Shown here piece after piece: positions 39,472 through 50,700 of a stretch of 64,000 bases of DNA (its first letter is position 1; the number at the start of each line of letters is the position of its first letter). Under the pieces are notes generated by a model, which did not search any database, was not told where the DNA came from, and saw only the letters and a list, made by a program, of their open reading frames with translations. This DNA comes from Burhinus oedicnemus (Eukaryota; Chordata; Aves; Charadriiformes; Burhinidae). The DNA lies in the NCBI GenBank assembly GCA_008921705.1, contig VFFE01006969.1:137004-201003 (forward strand). Direction: 5' to 3'. A program made the position numbers and the translations under genes.

Positions 39472-39906
39472 TTAGAGTCAAGGTTTTATTGTAAGAACCT
39501 TTTTCCAGTTGCTTGTAACTTTGTCAAACATAAACCACCAGGCAGCAATTTTCATGCCAAATATCTGCCTTGGGCTATTTTTTCAAAACTTTCAGCAAAT
39601 ATGGTCAGCTGTTTCTCAGAATGCACTGAGGAGAAATCTGTTTTGCTCATGGTAAGAAATTTTTCAAATATTTTGTTGACTACTTGCATGTAGTGGGACT
39701 CAGAGCTTGGGAAGGGATATTCCTCTTTCACCAGCCTACGAAGGTCTTCCTCGGTCTGGAGAAATGTGATCCTCTGTAAAATTGTTTGCATATTTCACTT
39801 ACCAGCTTCTTCAAAGATTCTGTCTGCAGTGGATGTATTCTTTCCTGGGGCTTACAGATCTGAGCAGGACTTGCTCTCAGATTTCTCTTTTCAATTGCCA
39901 GTGGTG
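39472..39906 (-). pseudogene. 3' end of an unrecognised gene or gene relic
   Basis: Two coding-like blocks lie on the minus strand. The upstream block (39906 down to 39803) follows a pyrimidine-rich TTTGTATTTAG acceptor and encodes a peptide starting APLAIEKRNLRASPAQICK. The downstream block (39773 down to 39552) encodes RITFLQTEEDLRRLVKEE, then a Pro/Ser stretch and NKIFEKFLTMSKTDFSS, and ends at a TGA. About 60 nt later comes AATAAA. Between them lie 29 nt starting GTAAGT and ending TTTTACAG. Removing them joins the frames exactly, but 29 nt is below any accepted vertebrate intron length, so a 1-nt deletion or 2-nt insertion is the alternative. The absence of a poly(A) tract on the 3' side argues against a young processed copy. 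Charged, Leu/Ile/Phe-spaced composition suggests helices. I do not recognise the family. Confidence 0.45.
39485..39490 (-). terminator. Polyadenylation signal AATAAA
   Basis: On the minus strand AATAAA lies about 60 nt after the TGA at 39552-39554 of the coding block above. The spacing suits a short 3' UTR. The hexamer alone is common in AT-rich DNA, so its value comes from its position behind the coding-like frame. Confidence 0.4.
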
Positions 39907-39989
39907 CTAAATACAAAGAGAATAAAGGTGTCTATCAAATGTTCTCGGCCTTCTTCCTGCAAATCACCGGACAACATGGAATAAGAAGC

Positions 39990-42900
39990 AGCTTGACTGG
40001 AATGCAGAAAAGGGAGACCATCAAGGAAGGGGGAAAAAAACCCAAAGGAAAACGTGTTCAGGCAAAGGAAAAAGGCACAAGTTAAAGGTCATAAAATGTG
40101 ACGATGGTTTAGGACAAGGACTTATGACTGAGACTGGTACTAGAAGGGGGGAGCAAATGGGAAGGAGTAGGATTGAGATATGGAATCAGGGAGGGAATGA
40201 GAAAGATGCTGGCACCAAGGCAAAGATAGTACTTGTAAGGGAAAAAAAGATATAGGAGAAAGAGAAATAATGTGTTTGTAACTGTCATTCCTGTGCCTTG
40301 GTACTCTATTGTCACTGTCAAATGTCTCTGAATCCTACTGGCCTCATGTGGGCACCTCATCCTCCTCTACTTCAAATGAGGAGAGGCTACTTTAAATGAG
40401 GAGAACAAGTTATTAATGTATTTGTTAAGGCAAATGACAGGGATTAGTGTGGTTCTTACCCAGTTAATGAACAACACAGTGAAAAATAAAAGAAGACGGA
40501 GAACAAAAACCCTAAAAACATTCAACTCCTTCCTACAGTTCCCCAAGAGGGACTTTCTGTATTAAAGTTTGCTTTTAAAAAAAAAGGGGAAATTGTATTA
40601 AAAATGCATTTGTGACCAAAGTAAAAATATTAAGCACTCAAAATTCAAGAAATGCCAGAAGGCATAGGTCTTGTCAGATGTTTATGTGACAAACATCTAT
40701 ATATTGTTCTGTTATACAGGGCACTTGCTAAATGAATATTTTTGTTGGATATTGTGAACAATTTCTCCTCTAGGACTAAAATGGAAAATGGAAGTGACTT
40801 CAGAGACCAATAGTTTTGTGATGCTAAAAGCATCAAGTATTCAGCAAGATTGTAGAGAATGACCAATAAGGGGTTTGGCTAGAAATCTCACTGAAATCAA
40901 GGCAACCCAGTCCTTATGCCACAGAAATAGAAACAAACAAACAAGAGAACAAAAATATTGGGAATGCTATCTCTTCAAAACTCCAGAATCTAAGCCAAAG
41001 TGCTTACAAGTTGTAAGAGTCATCAGTTTTTACATCAGCACAGCAAAGATGCAAAAAGTGCCTCTATGGACAGATGTACTCTATATAAAGTTTTTCTTTC
41101 TGACACAGTCAGGAATTACATTAAATATGGCCTATGATCAAGTGATGTTTAGTGATATGAGGTACTGCCCAGTACCTAAGCCAGCATGCTGTGTGCTAAA
41201 GGAGTCCAGGAAGACATTATGTGCTTAGTCACTGACCTACGGCTTGGAGATGTTTGGAGCTTCAGTCAAACTGTGCAGAACAGCAGTACAGCTAGAAGTG
41301 AGGATTTCATTCCTTGCAGTCTCCTGTGAAGAACCTGGAAGCAACATGTAACATTAATATTTGGAATGCATTCCCCCTCTGTGTTTGACCATTGTCCCAT
41401 TGTTTGCTATGGGGCTTATTTAGGGCATTAATTCAACTAAGTGCTAGTTGCCTGTATGCAAGAAAGAGACAATTGCTTCTGATCTTTATTTATCAACACT
41501 TTAAGGCCCACACAGGTGTCATTGCCTCTTGGAGCCTCAGCTCCAGCAAGCTGAGACATCCATTGCGCTCATGCTGACACACACAAAGGTGGTCCTAAAA
41601 GGCAGTAAGTGCACACTTAGCTAGAGACTGACGTTTCTGTGACTGACCACTCTACTCAGAGACAGAAGAAGTAGTATTTCCTACCTGATAGGGGAGGTCC
41701 ATGAAGGTCTGTCCTGCCACACACGTTCTGGAAATGCCCCAGCACGTGGGATCTGGAGCCACATCAGCTGCTCAGTACAGATCCAGGTAGTATAAATATC
41801 TGATTTCAGTTGCCTGAGCTCTTAAACAGGTTATGCTCTTAACAAAGGAAGAAAATAGTCTGTGTATTCACCAATGACCACAACTCCAAAAAAGAGCAGT
41901 TGTAGGCCATTTATTGCAGCACATCCCAGTAGGCAGTTATAGCTGCGGTTGCACCACGTGAGGTCTGAGAGTGGGAGAATGGAGGGATTCCCAAGCACAG
42001 AGGGAGGAAGGCAGGCAGGAGGCCCTGCCCTGGAGGTCTGCACTGCCAGCACACAAGAGGAGCACAGATGCTGCCAAACTGTCAGCATTAAAAGAACTCT
42101 GGCATTGTCTGCCACTTTGAAAACTTGCTCTCATTTACAAATGAAATCCATGTAACTAATATAAAGGCACTAAGGACTATTTCAGAGAACACCATTGTTT
42201 TTATTATAGGTCTTAAAAAACTTTACTAGATATACTACGTAGTACCTACGAAGTCTGCATGCATCACATCAGCATCCCTGGGAGAACTGATGCAGTAGCA
42301 CAATTAGATGTTCTTGTTCTTTGTTTTCTGGGATTTTTGTTTCTTTGGGGTTTTTTTCACAACTCAAATGGTTTAAATGTTATTAATCTGGATTTGCTGA
42401 AAGGTCTGTGAACCTTTCAAGGAGCCTGGTCAGAGTTTGGAGTTTGTAACAAAACCCGAAACCAGGCAAGTTTCATGTGGTTTTGAATTTCATTGTGAAC
42501 GTTTCACCTAGATGTTGAAATAGGCTCAAAGTAACATTCTCAGTTTGAAAGTCTGTGAGAATTTCCAATACAAAAGGATCAGGACTGTTTGGTGGCATTT
42601 CAAACAAAGAGTGGAATTCATCCATGTACAGATGAGTTGAACAAGGCCTTCAGTTCAGCCTAATTCAGACCTCAAAATAAGGACTTCACATGCTATGTAA
42701 GCCTTATGCTGACCTTCTGCAGAGATGAATGCTGACCCATACAAACATATACTGCATGGCTATTGTTTCAACTCTGGATATTTTAATGTGGCATGAGAAG
42801 CCTGAAGGGAAGAAAAATATAGGTATATAAAATGAAAATACTGAGGTTAATGCAATGCTAAGATTGATAAATATATTCTTCTCTGGTCAGAAAATTTCAA

Positions 42901-44440
42901 AAGCGCTGGTGCTCATCTAATAACGCCTTATCATAGTTACCATTGTTTTCCTGCAACTGCAAGTCATGGAGCTCTGCAATGGTGCAAGAAACTCATCTTT
43001 CGTGTGAGAGAAGAAGTGCATAATGCCATGGTTTTGGGGAAAAAAGTGAGAAAAGGAATCCAGATGTATAAAATAGCAAAGACAAAAAGAATCATTTTTA
43101 TATTTAACAATATGATTTTTAGACCAACCTCATGACCTTGGGACCACGACTTCTAGTTTTCAGTGTTTGATGCTGGCAACACTAGTAGAGGCAAAAGGCT
43201 GTGTTGCAGTTTTCGGCATCAGAGATTACTCAGTGTAATATGTATAGTTTGGTCAAATTAGCAAATGCCAGAGGCTACTGATGCGTTACCTGCATTTGGA
43301 GCAGTTGTCTGCTTGCGTTAATGCCAAAGCTGCCACTTAATAACCACAAGCTCTTGTAGAAGGGACAATGGGTGGCTACCTGCACAGGCAATGGGCTGAT
43401 CCAGGCTACGGGCCCATCGCTCGTAGCCCCTCAATGCTAAGGGCAGGGAAAAGGTGTCAGAAGAGCACACTGCAGACTGGGCCACAGCGGGTGTTGTGGT
43501 GGGGTTTCTCATCCGCTGGCTGCTTTGGGTGGCTGTCTAAAAACAATTTCTATAGACTTCTGTTGCTATAGCTATGTTGTGAGTTCTAAAAATAGCTCTC
43601 TATCCCTATATTCAGTTAAACTGTGTTTTCATGTGTATGTTTTGTTTTAGTTTGGACATAATGGGAAGCAAAAGCAGTTTTGCTAGTATAAGCCGTATCT
43701 GCTCTAGAACTAGCTCCTTGCTTCAGGACACCTTGTCATTTCACTAGCAGTGCTCTCCTCGTGTAGCAGTGCTAGCGTTACCCCTAGCTATCCAAGCGAC
43801 CTAGGAACACCTTCCACATCCTTAATGAGCAGAATTCTGTCTAGCTGTTTTGGTCCGTCCTTTTATTTCCAATCTCTAGGCACAGCTTTGTCACTTGGGG
43901 GGGGCTCAGGTCTCCCAAAAGAGTCTTCAGTTGGTGAAAATCATACTGGGTTGACTGAATCACTTCATGGACCATATCAATCAGACAGGCCTTCTGGTCC
44001 TTTCTTTTCCTCTTCCATTACCTGGTAGGGTAGGGACTGGCTGACAGCTCACAGCAGCTTCTGCCGGTAACTACTTACGAGTTTTATTTAGGCCTACTAT
44101 CTTACTGAAAAGGAAACGAGCCAGGAAACCAGCCCATTCCCACTGCTCCAGATGCTAATCCGCTGGGTCTGGTCTCCTCTGCCTCCTCCAGAGCCCATAC
44201 TCCCACTGCATCTTCCTTTTTTACTAAGAAAATTTAATCCATCTTTTCTGCATCCAGGATGGACAAACAACCCTCCCAAGCCATCCTTAACTCCTCAGCA
44301 GGACCAGGAAAAGAGGAGGTGACACCACACCAGGAGGACCCTAAGCCAGAGCCCAGGAGCAGCACCCAGACGGAGTGGCTTCTTCCCCGTTAGAAGGTGA
44401 AAACGCTGTGATGGTCCCATCAGGTGTAGACCCAGGAACG
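39990..44440. other. Non-coding stretch between the terminal block and the CpG island
   Basis: I see no certain exon. A minus-strand frame at 41831-42115 includes a hydrophobic run (CLLGCAAINGLQLLFFGVVV) preceded on the minus strand by a long pyrimidine tract and CTCTCAG at about 41968, so an exon there cannot be excluded. A 20-bp imperfect tandem duplication lies at 40367-40406 and a small hairpin (7-bp stem) at 43404-43428. Confidence 0.45.
40367..40406. repeat. 20-bp imperfect tandem duplication
   Basis: The unit CTACTTCAAATGAGGAGAGG is followed directly by CTACTTTAAATGAGGAGAAC, giving three differences in 20. It is a small local duplication without evident function. Confidence 0.75.
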
Positions 44441-44835
44441 TAGGTCTGCTTTGTGGGAAGCCCTCAGTCTCCTTTCCACAGCCGCAGTAACAGGGCAGCA
44501 GGCGCACAGACGTGCGCAGGGATGGTGTGGAGGGAGCGGGGTGTCCCTGAGCACCGGGCACTGCCGGTCGGCCACGCCGGAGAAAGACCCGTTTGCGAGA
44601 GACGGTATAACCGGTGTATGAGAGGGAGGGCCCAATTTGCGCTGCGTGGCCACTTTATGCCTTTCCTGTCAGCAGAAAGAGGCTGTAAAGCCCGTCTAAC
44701 AGCCCCCCGGGGAATCCCTCTTATGCAAGGGGAGTCCCCGGCAGCTGTGGGCCGGGGTAGCTGGCTCCCTGCCATCCCCCGCCGAGCCGGGGCCGGGGAA
44801 GTGCGGGCAGAGGGAGGTGTGGCTGCCGGGGCCCC

Positions 44836-44991
44836 TCAGCCATTGCCGGCTACCGGGAATGCCTCGCCGCGGTTGCTAGCAGCCGGGCTCCGGCGGGCAG
44901 CTGCTGTGGCTCCCCGGGAGCAGCGCGGCGCCGGCCGCCGCTCGGGCCGGGACGAGTCCGCCGGCGCTCGGGGCACTTCCACCCCGGCCAT
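44836..44991 (-). other. Candidate start codon context and short frame inside the CpG island
   Basis: On the minus strand the ATG at 44989-44991 has A at -3 and G at +4 (AAAATGG), the optimal vertebrate context, and opens a 51-codon frame beginning MAGVEVPRAPADSS that stops at 44836-44838. It overlaps the YY1-like motif. It could be the start of a first coding exon (donor not obvious; GTAGCC near 44850 is weak), an upstream ORF, or chance. A second minus ATG with G at -3 and +4 lies at 44773-44775 and opens a 103-codon frame. Confidence 0.15.
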
Positions 44992-45186
44992 TTTCCTCAG
45001 GCGGGAGGCGGTGGCGGCCAGTGCGCCCCGACACCGGCCGCCCGGGGACGCGGCGCAGAAGCCGGCCGAAGAGAGCAGCCGCGCAGGCCGCCGCCGGCCG
45101 AGCCGGGACGCCCCCCCGTCCCCACGCGGGGAGGCCGCGGCGGAGCGGGGGCGGCCGCGGCCCGGGGAACCTCCGCCGCCGGCTCC

Positions 45187-45236
45187 CCCCGCCCCCGCCC
45201 GCCCGGCTGCCTGCCTGCCTGCCCGCCCGCCTGGCC
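45187..45236. repeat. Low-complexity C-rich tract
   Basis: A run of CCCCGCCC and TGCC/CGCC units lies within the CpG island, immediately before the gap. Such tracts commonly cause assembly breaks, and the flanking N run fits that. Confidence 0.7.
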
Positions 45237-45278
45237 CGCCGCCGCGGGCCGCCGCTAGGCCCCGGCCCTATCCCCTCC

Positions 45279-45298
45279 NNNNNNNNNNNNNNNNNNNN
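45279..45298. other. Assembly gap (20 N)
   Basis: Twenty N mark a placeholder gap, so the real missing length is unknown. The left side is extreme GC-rich and the right side is abruptly AT-rich (starting ACCAACAACAAAAAACC). The gap probably hides the rest of the CpG island and possibly an exon end. Confidence 0.99.
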
Positions 45299-47087
45299 AC
45301 CAACAACAAAAAACCCCAAAGTCTAAACTGATCTTTTATCTCTACTTATTTTCAACCATTTGAATTGTTTAGCAACTTTCTGGAAAAGTTTTTTATTTTG
45401 CATGAAGTTTGTGTTTGGATTACCAAGGAATCCCTTCGACAAAAGAGGGGTTTGGTGTTTGTTTGTTGCTGGGGTTTTGTTTTGTTTTATTTTATTTTAT
45501 TTTTGGCTAAGATATGAGTGAAATCCTCCTTAAAGCAGGATGCTTTGACTTCTTTTCTTCAGTGTCATAGATGAGACTAATACTGCTTATGGATACTTGA
45601 TAGAGACCCATTTCCAAATAGGCAGCTAACAGCAGCGTGGTGGGACTTTTGGTGAGTGTTATACTTGCTAATTAATCATGTTTGAAATGGAGGAATCATA
45701 GCATGGTAATAAAGGCTCATTGTTGTTTGATGTTTGCAACAGGATGTGACTCCTACATGAATCTGTTGGGTTTGGGGTTTTTGTCTTTGTTTCCCCCCCT
45801 TCATAGTAAGATACCTTCAGTACTCGATCAAAATTTTTTTTTTTATTTACTGCAACATCTGTGAAAGCACACGGACGTTTGCTGCTTCTTTATTTTAGAA
45901 ATATGACGATTGTATTGTTATAAATATCTTCATCACACAGTTCATGGGAGAAAATGACAGTCTGATATCATTAGCTGTTCTTTAAGACTTTTTTTGTTTA
46001 AGCAGGGTCAAAAATGCTTCGTTGTTTTTTTTTTTTCTTGATGTAAAAAGCCTACTACTCTTTTTCTTATAATTGATAAAACGGTACTTCATGAACTTTT
46101 GTGCCCTACTTGCTTACGCATATGTAGTAAAGGATAGGAACTAAAAATACATTCCAGAATAATTTGTATACTAGCCCTTTAAAAATTAAATTGCGAAACA
46201 CTTGGATGGTGTTTTTGTTTCCTTGTTTTGGTTTTTAGTATGGCTCTCATCAGATGTGTCATCTTTAGGCTTTATTGTTCACCTTTCAATTAATAACTAC
46301 TATATACAATGGAGAGAGGTGTGATAATCTTTTTCAGACTGCAAAGCTTTATTTTCAAAATTTAATTAATTAAGGCTATTTTATGCTGCAAGAACAAGGT
46401 TTGAAATCTGCTTTTGTTTAGGATGCTCTCCTCCTTTTTTAAAATATAATTCCTAGAGGAAAATTATTCTGTACGGTTCCTGTCAATATGTTTGTTCAAC
46501 GCGTGCATACAAGAAGCATTGAATATAATGACTGATCTTCCTGTAGTCTTAATCATCAATTAATAGGCTTATCTGCTTGTTAGGCGTGGGTTTAATGGTA
46601 CAGAATCAGCATGAGATCTGTGTATATGAAACATTTGTATGTTGTTTATAACAGACTGAGTTTTGATCTAGCATTCCCAGAGCTAATAATAGAAATATTT
46701 GGCTCTTTGCCCTCAATCAATATATCCCTTAAGAGAACAAACTTCACATAATACTTTTCATAAAGCGCCAGATGTATTGATACAGAGTTGATAAATTTAA
46801 TTACGAGGTTTTTACATTGATTCATTGATCTTATGATTGGAGGAAATTGTTCTGCAGACATTTCTGAAGTATCGAGGAATATTGTATGTCAATAAATCTT
46901 GATTAATTGATCAATCAGCACTTTTTTCTCCTTCTCAGTCGTTGATAATAAAAGGCATAAAAATAACTATAAAAAGAATTTGGGATAAACTCATTAGAAA
47001 TTCTCATGTGTTATTAACAGAACAGATGAGAAGCAAAGCGCTATGCATGTGGAAAAAAATCAACTTTGAAGTGGAATTGTGCATATT

Positions 47088-47166
47088 GTGCCCAATCCTT
47101 AGCTGATGTAAAATAATTTAGCTTTAAAGAGCTACAGTAATTTACAGCTCCCAGAAACTGGTCCAC
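47088..47166. repeat. Ancient amniote palindromic repeat remnant
   Basis: CCCAATCCTTAGCTGATGTA is followed by a centre around TTTAGCTTTAAAGAGCTACAG and then the diverged reverse arm AATTTACAGCTCCCAGAAACT. It belongs to the same class as the copy at 36.83 kb. Confidence 0.55.
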
Positions 47167-47675
47167 TTTTTTTTTTTTTTTTTTAGTGGCTTTTTCTTCT
47201 TTTTTTTAGTACCATTCTTTGGCTTATTGGAAGCTGTTTTAAATCAGGTATTATGGCTACCCAAATATATGGAATTTTAGATAAGCATCTGATCCAAAAT
47301 GAACAGTATAGCTATAAAAGTAATTTGAAGAGCTGTAAATTCAGGATTGCGAATCCCTGATATTGTTGCAGAGTATTAAACTCTTGCTGCTAGAGATGCT
47401 ATCCTCTAAGTGAAAACTTATCTTCCTTATGGGAAAGATCACTTCAGGGAACTCTAGGCTGGGAAAGGCCTGGAGTTTTTTTGGTTGCTGAAATAATAAT
47501 AAAAAAATTCCAATACACAGAATTAGTTATAGGGATATTTTCCAGGTGAAAAACCTTCCTGGAGTACTTTGCTCCATTTCTGTGAGGCATGCGACCTTTT
47601 CACCCTATGTCAATGATATTTTTATAGAGTGTGTGAGAAATGTGAGCATAAAGAAAATTCCTTAAGATCATTCAA

Positions 47676-47718
47676 TTTTTCTTTTTTCTTAAAAAAAAGA
47701 AAGAAGAAAAAAGAAAAA
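47676..47718. repeat. Perfect 15-bp inverted repeat (hairpin)
   Basis: The left arm 47676-47690 (TTTTTCTTTTTTCTT) and the right arm 47704-47718 (AAGAAAAAAGAAAAA) are exact reverse complements around a 13-nt purine loop. The right half with the loop is an unbroken purine run. An RNA from either strand would form a weak A-U rich hairpin. Confidence 0.85.
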
Positions 47719-50700
47719 TCTCTGAATCTCAAAACAACATATATATATCTCCCTTAGTGAAACTGTATTCCTTTAAAGGATGATAGCTAATACAGAGGAA
47801 CAGAGAAAATCCACTTGCAATATGTTACCATAGGTTTGACAAATACAATCTTATCCTTCAAGGAGCAGAGAGTCCCAGACTGTAATGGAGGTCAAAGGAA
47901 ATCTAAGGCTTTCAGTCCTTTAATAATTGTACCTGCCACCCCCCTGATCAGCATGTTAAAGAGAATGCGTGTATATGTATTATGTTTCTTAGAAGATAAT
48001 TTGTATTTGCAGCAACCTATTAAATATAAGTGGACTTCGCTACTATTGCTTCTAAATACCTGTTGATGTTGGTCTCACTGTGTGACAAGTGAGGGTAAAA
48101 TGAAAAGAGAAATAGTTGGTCAATCTTGGTTACCAAAGTCTTGAGAAACTGGGGGGGAGATTGGGCTTCGACAGGTCAGGTTGAGAATGGGAAGCGTACT
48201 AGCAAGTGTAATCTGCAGAAAGCGCTGCTGATTAAGAGCATACAGGGATGACTCCAGTGATGAAAATGCGGAGTCTATGCTTCCCTTTTGCTGAGTTATA
48301 TTGCTACGAGCTACCGGCACACACAGTATGGTAATAATAATATTGTATGTCTGTTCCTATAGTGCTAGTAACGGTACCTGTCAAACATATCATAATACTG
48401 AACTATCTGTTTAATCATATAAGCAACACTCCTTACTACAATGGCTATTGTATTTGTACAATAGAAAGAACAGCCATATGTTATTATATTTAAATATGGA
48501 ATAAAACTTTGTTCTTTAAACTTGTTTTTTTGCATATGGAAAAAAGTTTCACCTGTCTCAGCTATAATTAAAAATAATGCAACTGCAGATGACTGTCATG
48601 TCATTGGCTGATTTTTTTTTTTTAATTTTTTTATAATTGTCTATTAAGTGTGTGGTCTGATGTGCCATGAAACACTGAAATAGCAATTACTAGTTGTATT
48701 ATTTAACTGTTACTGAGAAACTATTTTCTCAGTCCTTTTAAAGTATAGTGCAGCTACTGCTAGTATGTTGTTAAATTTCAAACACCCTGAAAGTGATGTG
48801 GACAAAAATGCTGAGATTATTTTGATGCAATAGCAAATTTTGGTGATGCAAGTCCATTTTTGTTCCAGGTTCCTTGAAATCACATATTGCTTGGACTTTT
48901 TGTTATCTGTTTTCAACCCTTTCGTATTCTACTTTTAATTTGTCATGTACTCTTTGTGAAAGCATATGGTTCATTTTCTGTATATGAATTGCTCAATGCA
49001 TGAAGATGTATGCCACAATTTATTTTGTGTGATGTTTTTGAATGTGTGCATGTGTCAAGCTGGTTATAGATTGGTGATGATAAATTGTTTTCAGTAATCT
49101 GTGTCTTATTTGCATTAATACTCTAGCAGTAAGAGCATACTGTGGTCAAACTTCATGATCTAAGCTAGCTGTCTCACATCTAATTAGGCAGAGTCTGAAT
49201 GAATAATTCTCCAGTATGGGTCATAATTAAACTTTTTGTTTCTCATCTTCAGTGTGATAAAATACTTAAGGGACACACGAATGCATGTTTGCGTAACTCC
49301 TGCTAATCTGAATGGAATTTGAAAATTAATATTGAGAGGAGATGGGAGAAGGGGCTGGACCTAGTGGGTTATGGGGGTTTGTGGCAGGAATGTACCTTCA
49401 TGCTCTCATTCAAGGGTTTTTTTGCCTGATTTAGAACAACTGCTGCTTGCCTTTTAATATGTTGGAAATAACATCTCTATTTTCCTCTGAGAGATTTTTC
49501 CCCTTCTGTTTCCTCCATTCTAGCACACAAGCAAGTCATTAATAAAAAAGCATTTATACAGTGAGCTTGAATTATCACTTAATAAAACTATGAAAACCGT
49601 ACGGCTGCAAAGATATTCCTAGGCAGTACAACAGATGTTACCGTGTGTATGGTTCTTCTGGAGACATGGTGAGGGAAAGAGGCAACAATTACTTTATATT
49701 ACTGAGTGACAGCAGAGGGTGGAGGGAATGATAAAGTTATATGCAGAAATTATTAATCCCTGACAATAGTATCAATATTGGCATTTAAAATATTATGAAC
49801 TGATAGCCCTGCTATACAAACTTCTGTGATAGCTGTGCTTTTAGATGAAAAGTAGCTATTTATATACCTTATGGCTCAGTGTGGTCATGTTGAAAGTATG
49901 AACTTACTCATCACAGATTCTGAGAAAGTGCAGGTTAACGTCCTCTGTCTGCTTTAGACCTATCTGATTACTTCAGCCTCCTGTGTTGACACAGAGAAAG
50001 AAACAGCTAGATTCTATGCTGGAAGAATAAGGTTTGCAAGCACTGACTGATATAAGGTATCCCATTGTGATACCTAAACCAAATTTTAAAAAATCAAGCG
50101 TCCTTTTCAAGTAAAACTTGAGAAACATAGAAAGGAGCAGCAAGGATGTATCTGAACACACTTGAAGGTGCACCATTTACTTTCAAAAGAGATCTTTCCC
50201 ATCACTCGTGGATAGCTCCACCATGAAGAGCGATATCAAAAGATCTCAGAAAAGTAACTATTCTTTTATGTCTTTGGGAACTCAGATGCTTACAAGATTG
50301 TTTCTGAGAAAGAAAAGAATTGATCCTATTTTCAGTCCCTTGTTGTTGGCATTTGTGGACCACATCGCTATATACAGTATTGTAGAAATATACTCTTGGT
50401 ATATGAATACAATTCTGTTTCCTTTTGCAGCTCTAAAAAATTAGTGCAGTGCTGCTGTACGCAAACTTGGCTTGGACAATATGTTTTTATGAATCCTTTC
50501 TTAGACTCTATGCAATTGTTTTATTTAAAATACGTATGGAGTTTGCTGAAGATCTTTAAACTTAATTGGTAGGTCATTTGCATGATTAAAATAGAGAAAT
50601 TCAATTTTAAAATAGCATGTATTGGTTTTTATGAAAGTAATATAGGCTTAAAGTCACTTGTGATAATTTGTGAACTGGATATTCCCATTCAGTCAGAAAA

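Larger units (their letters stand above)
44500..45278. promoter_or_regulatory. CpG island (promoter candidate), truncated by an assembly gap
   Basis: The block is very GC-rich with dense CpG, in sharp contrast to the AT-rich surroundings, and breaks off at an N run, so its true length is unknown. It holds GC-box strings (CCCCGCCCCCGCCCGCC near 45187-45204, Sp1 type) and a YY1-like AAAATGGCC on the minus strand at 44986-44994. No TATA box is evident. This is the usual look of a vertebrate housekeeping or developmental promoter with 5' UTR. The long open frames across it (292 codons plus, 147 and 103 codons minus, rich in Arg, Ala, Pro and Gly) are expected from stop-poor GC-rich DNA. The direction of transcription is not established. 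Confidence 0.85.

Noticed and set aside
43404..43428. 7-bp-stem hairpin (GGCTACG/CGTAGCC) as a terminator or regulatory RNA
   Set aside because: Rho-independent terminators do not apply to vertebrate nuclear genes, and a 7-bp stem with an 11-nt loop is expected by chance in 64 kb.
44453..45331. 292-codon plus-strand frame over the CpG island
   Set aside because: It is rich in Arg, Ala, Pro and Gly as any frame in GC-rich DNA is, it reads through the N gap, and competing minus frames of 147 and 103 codons overlap it. Treated as promoter/5' UTR sequence.
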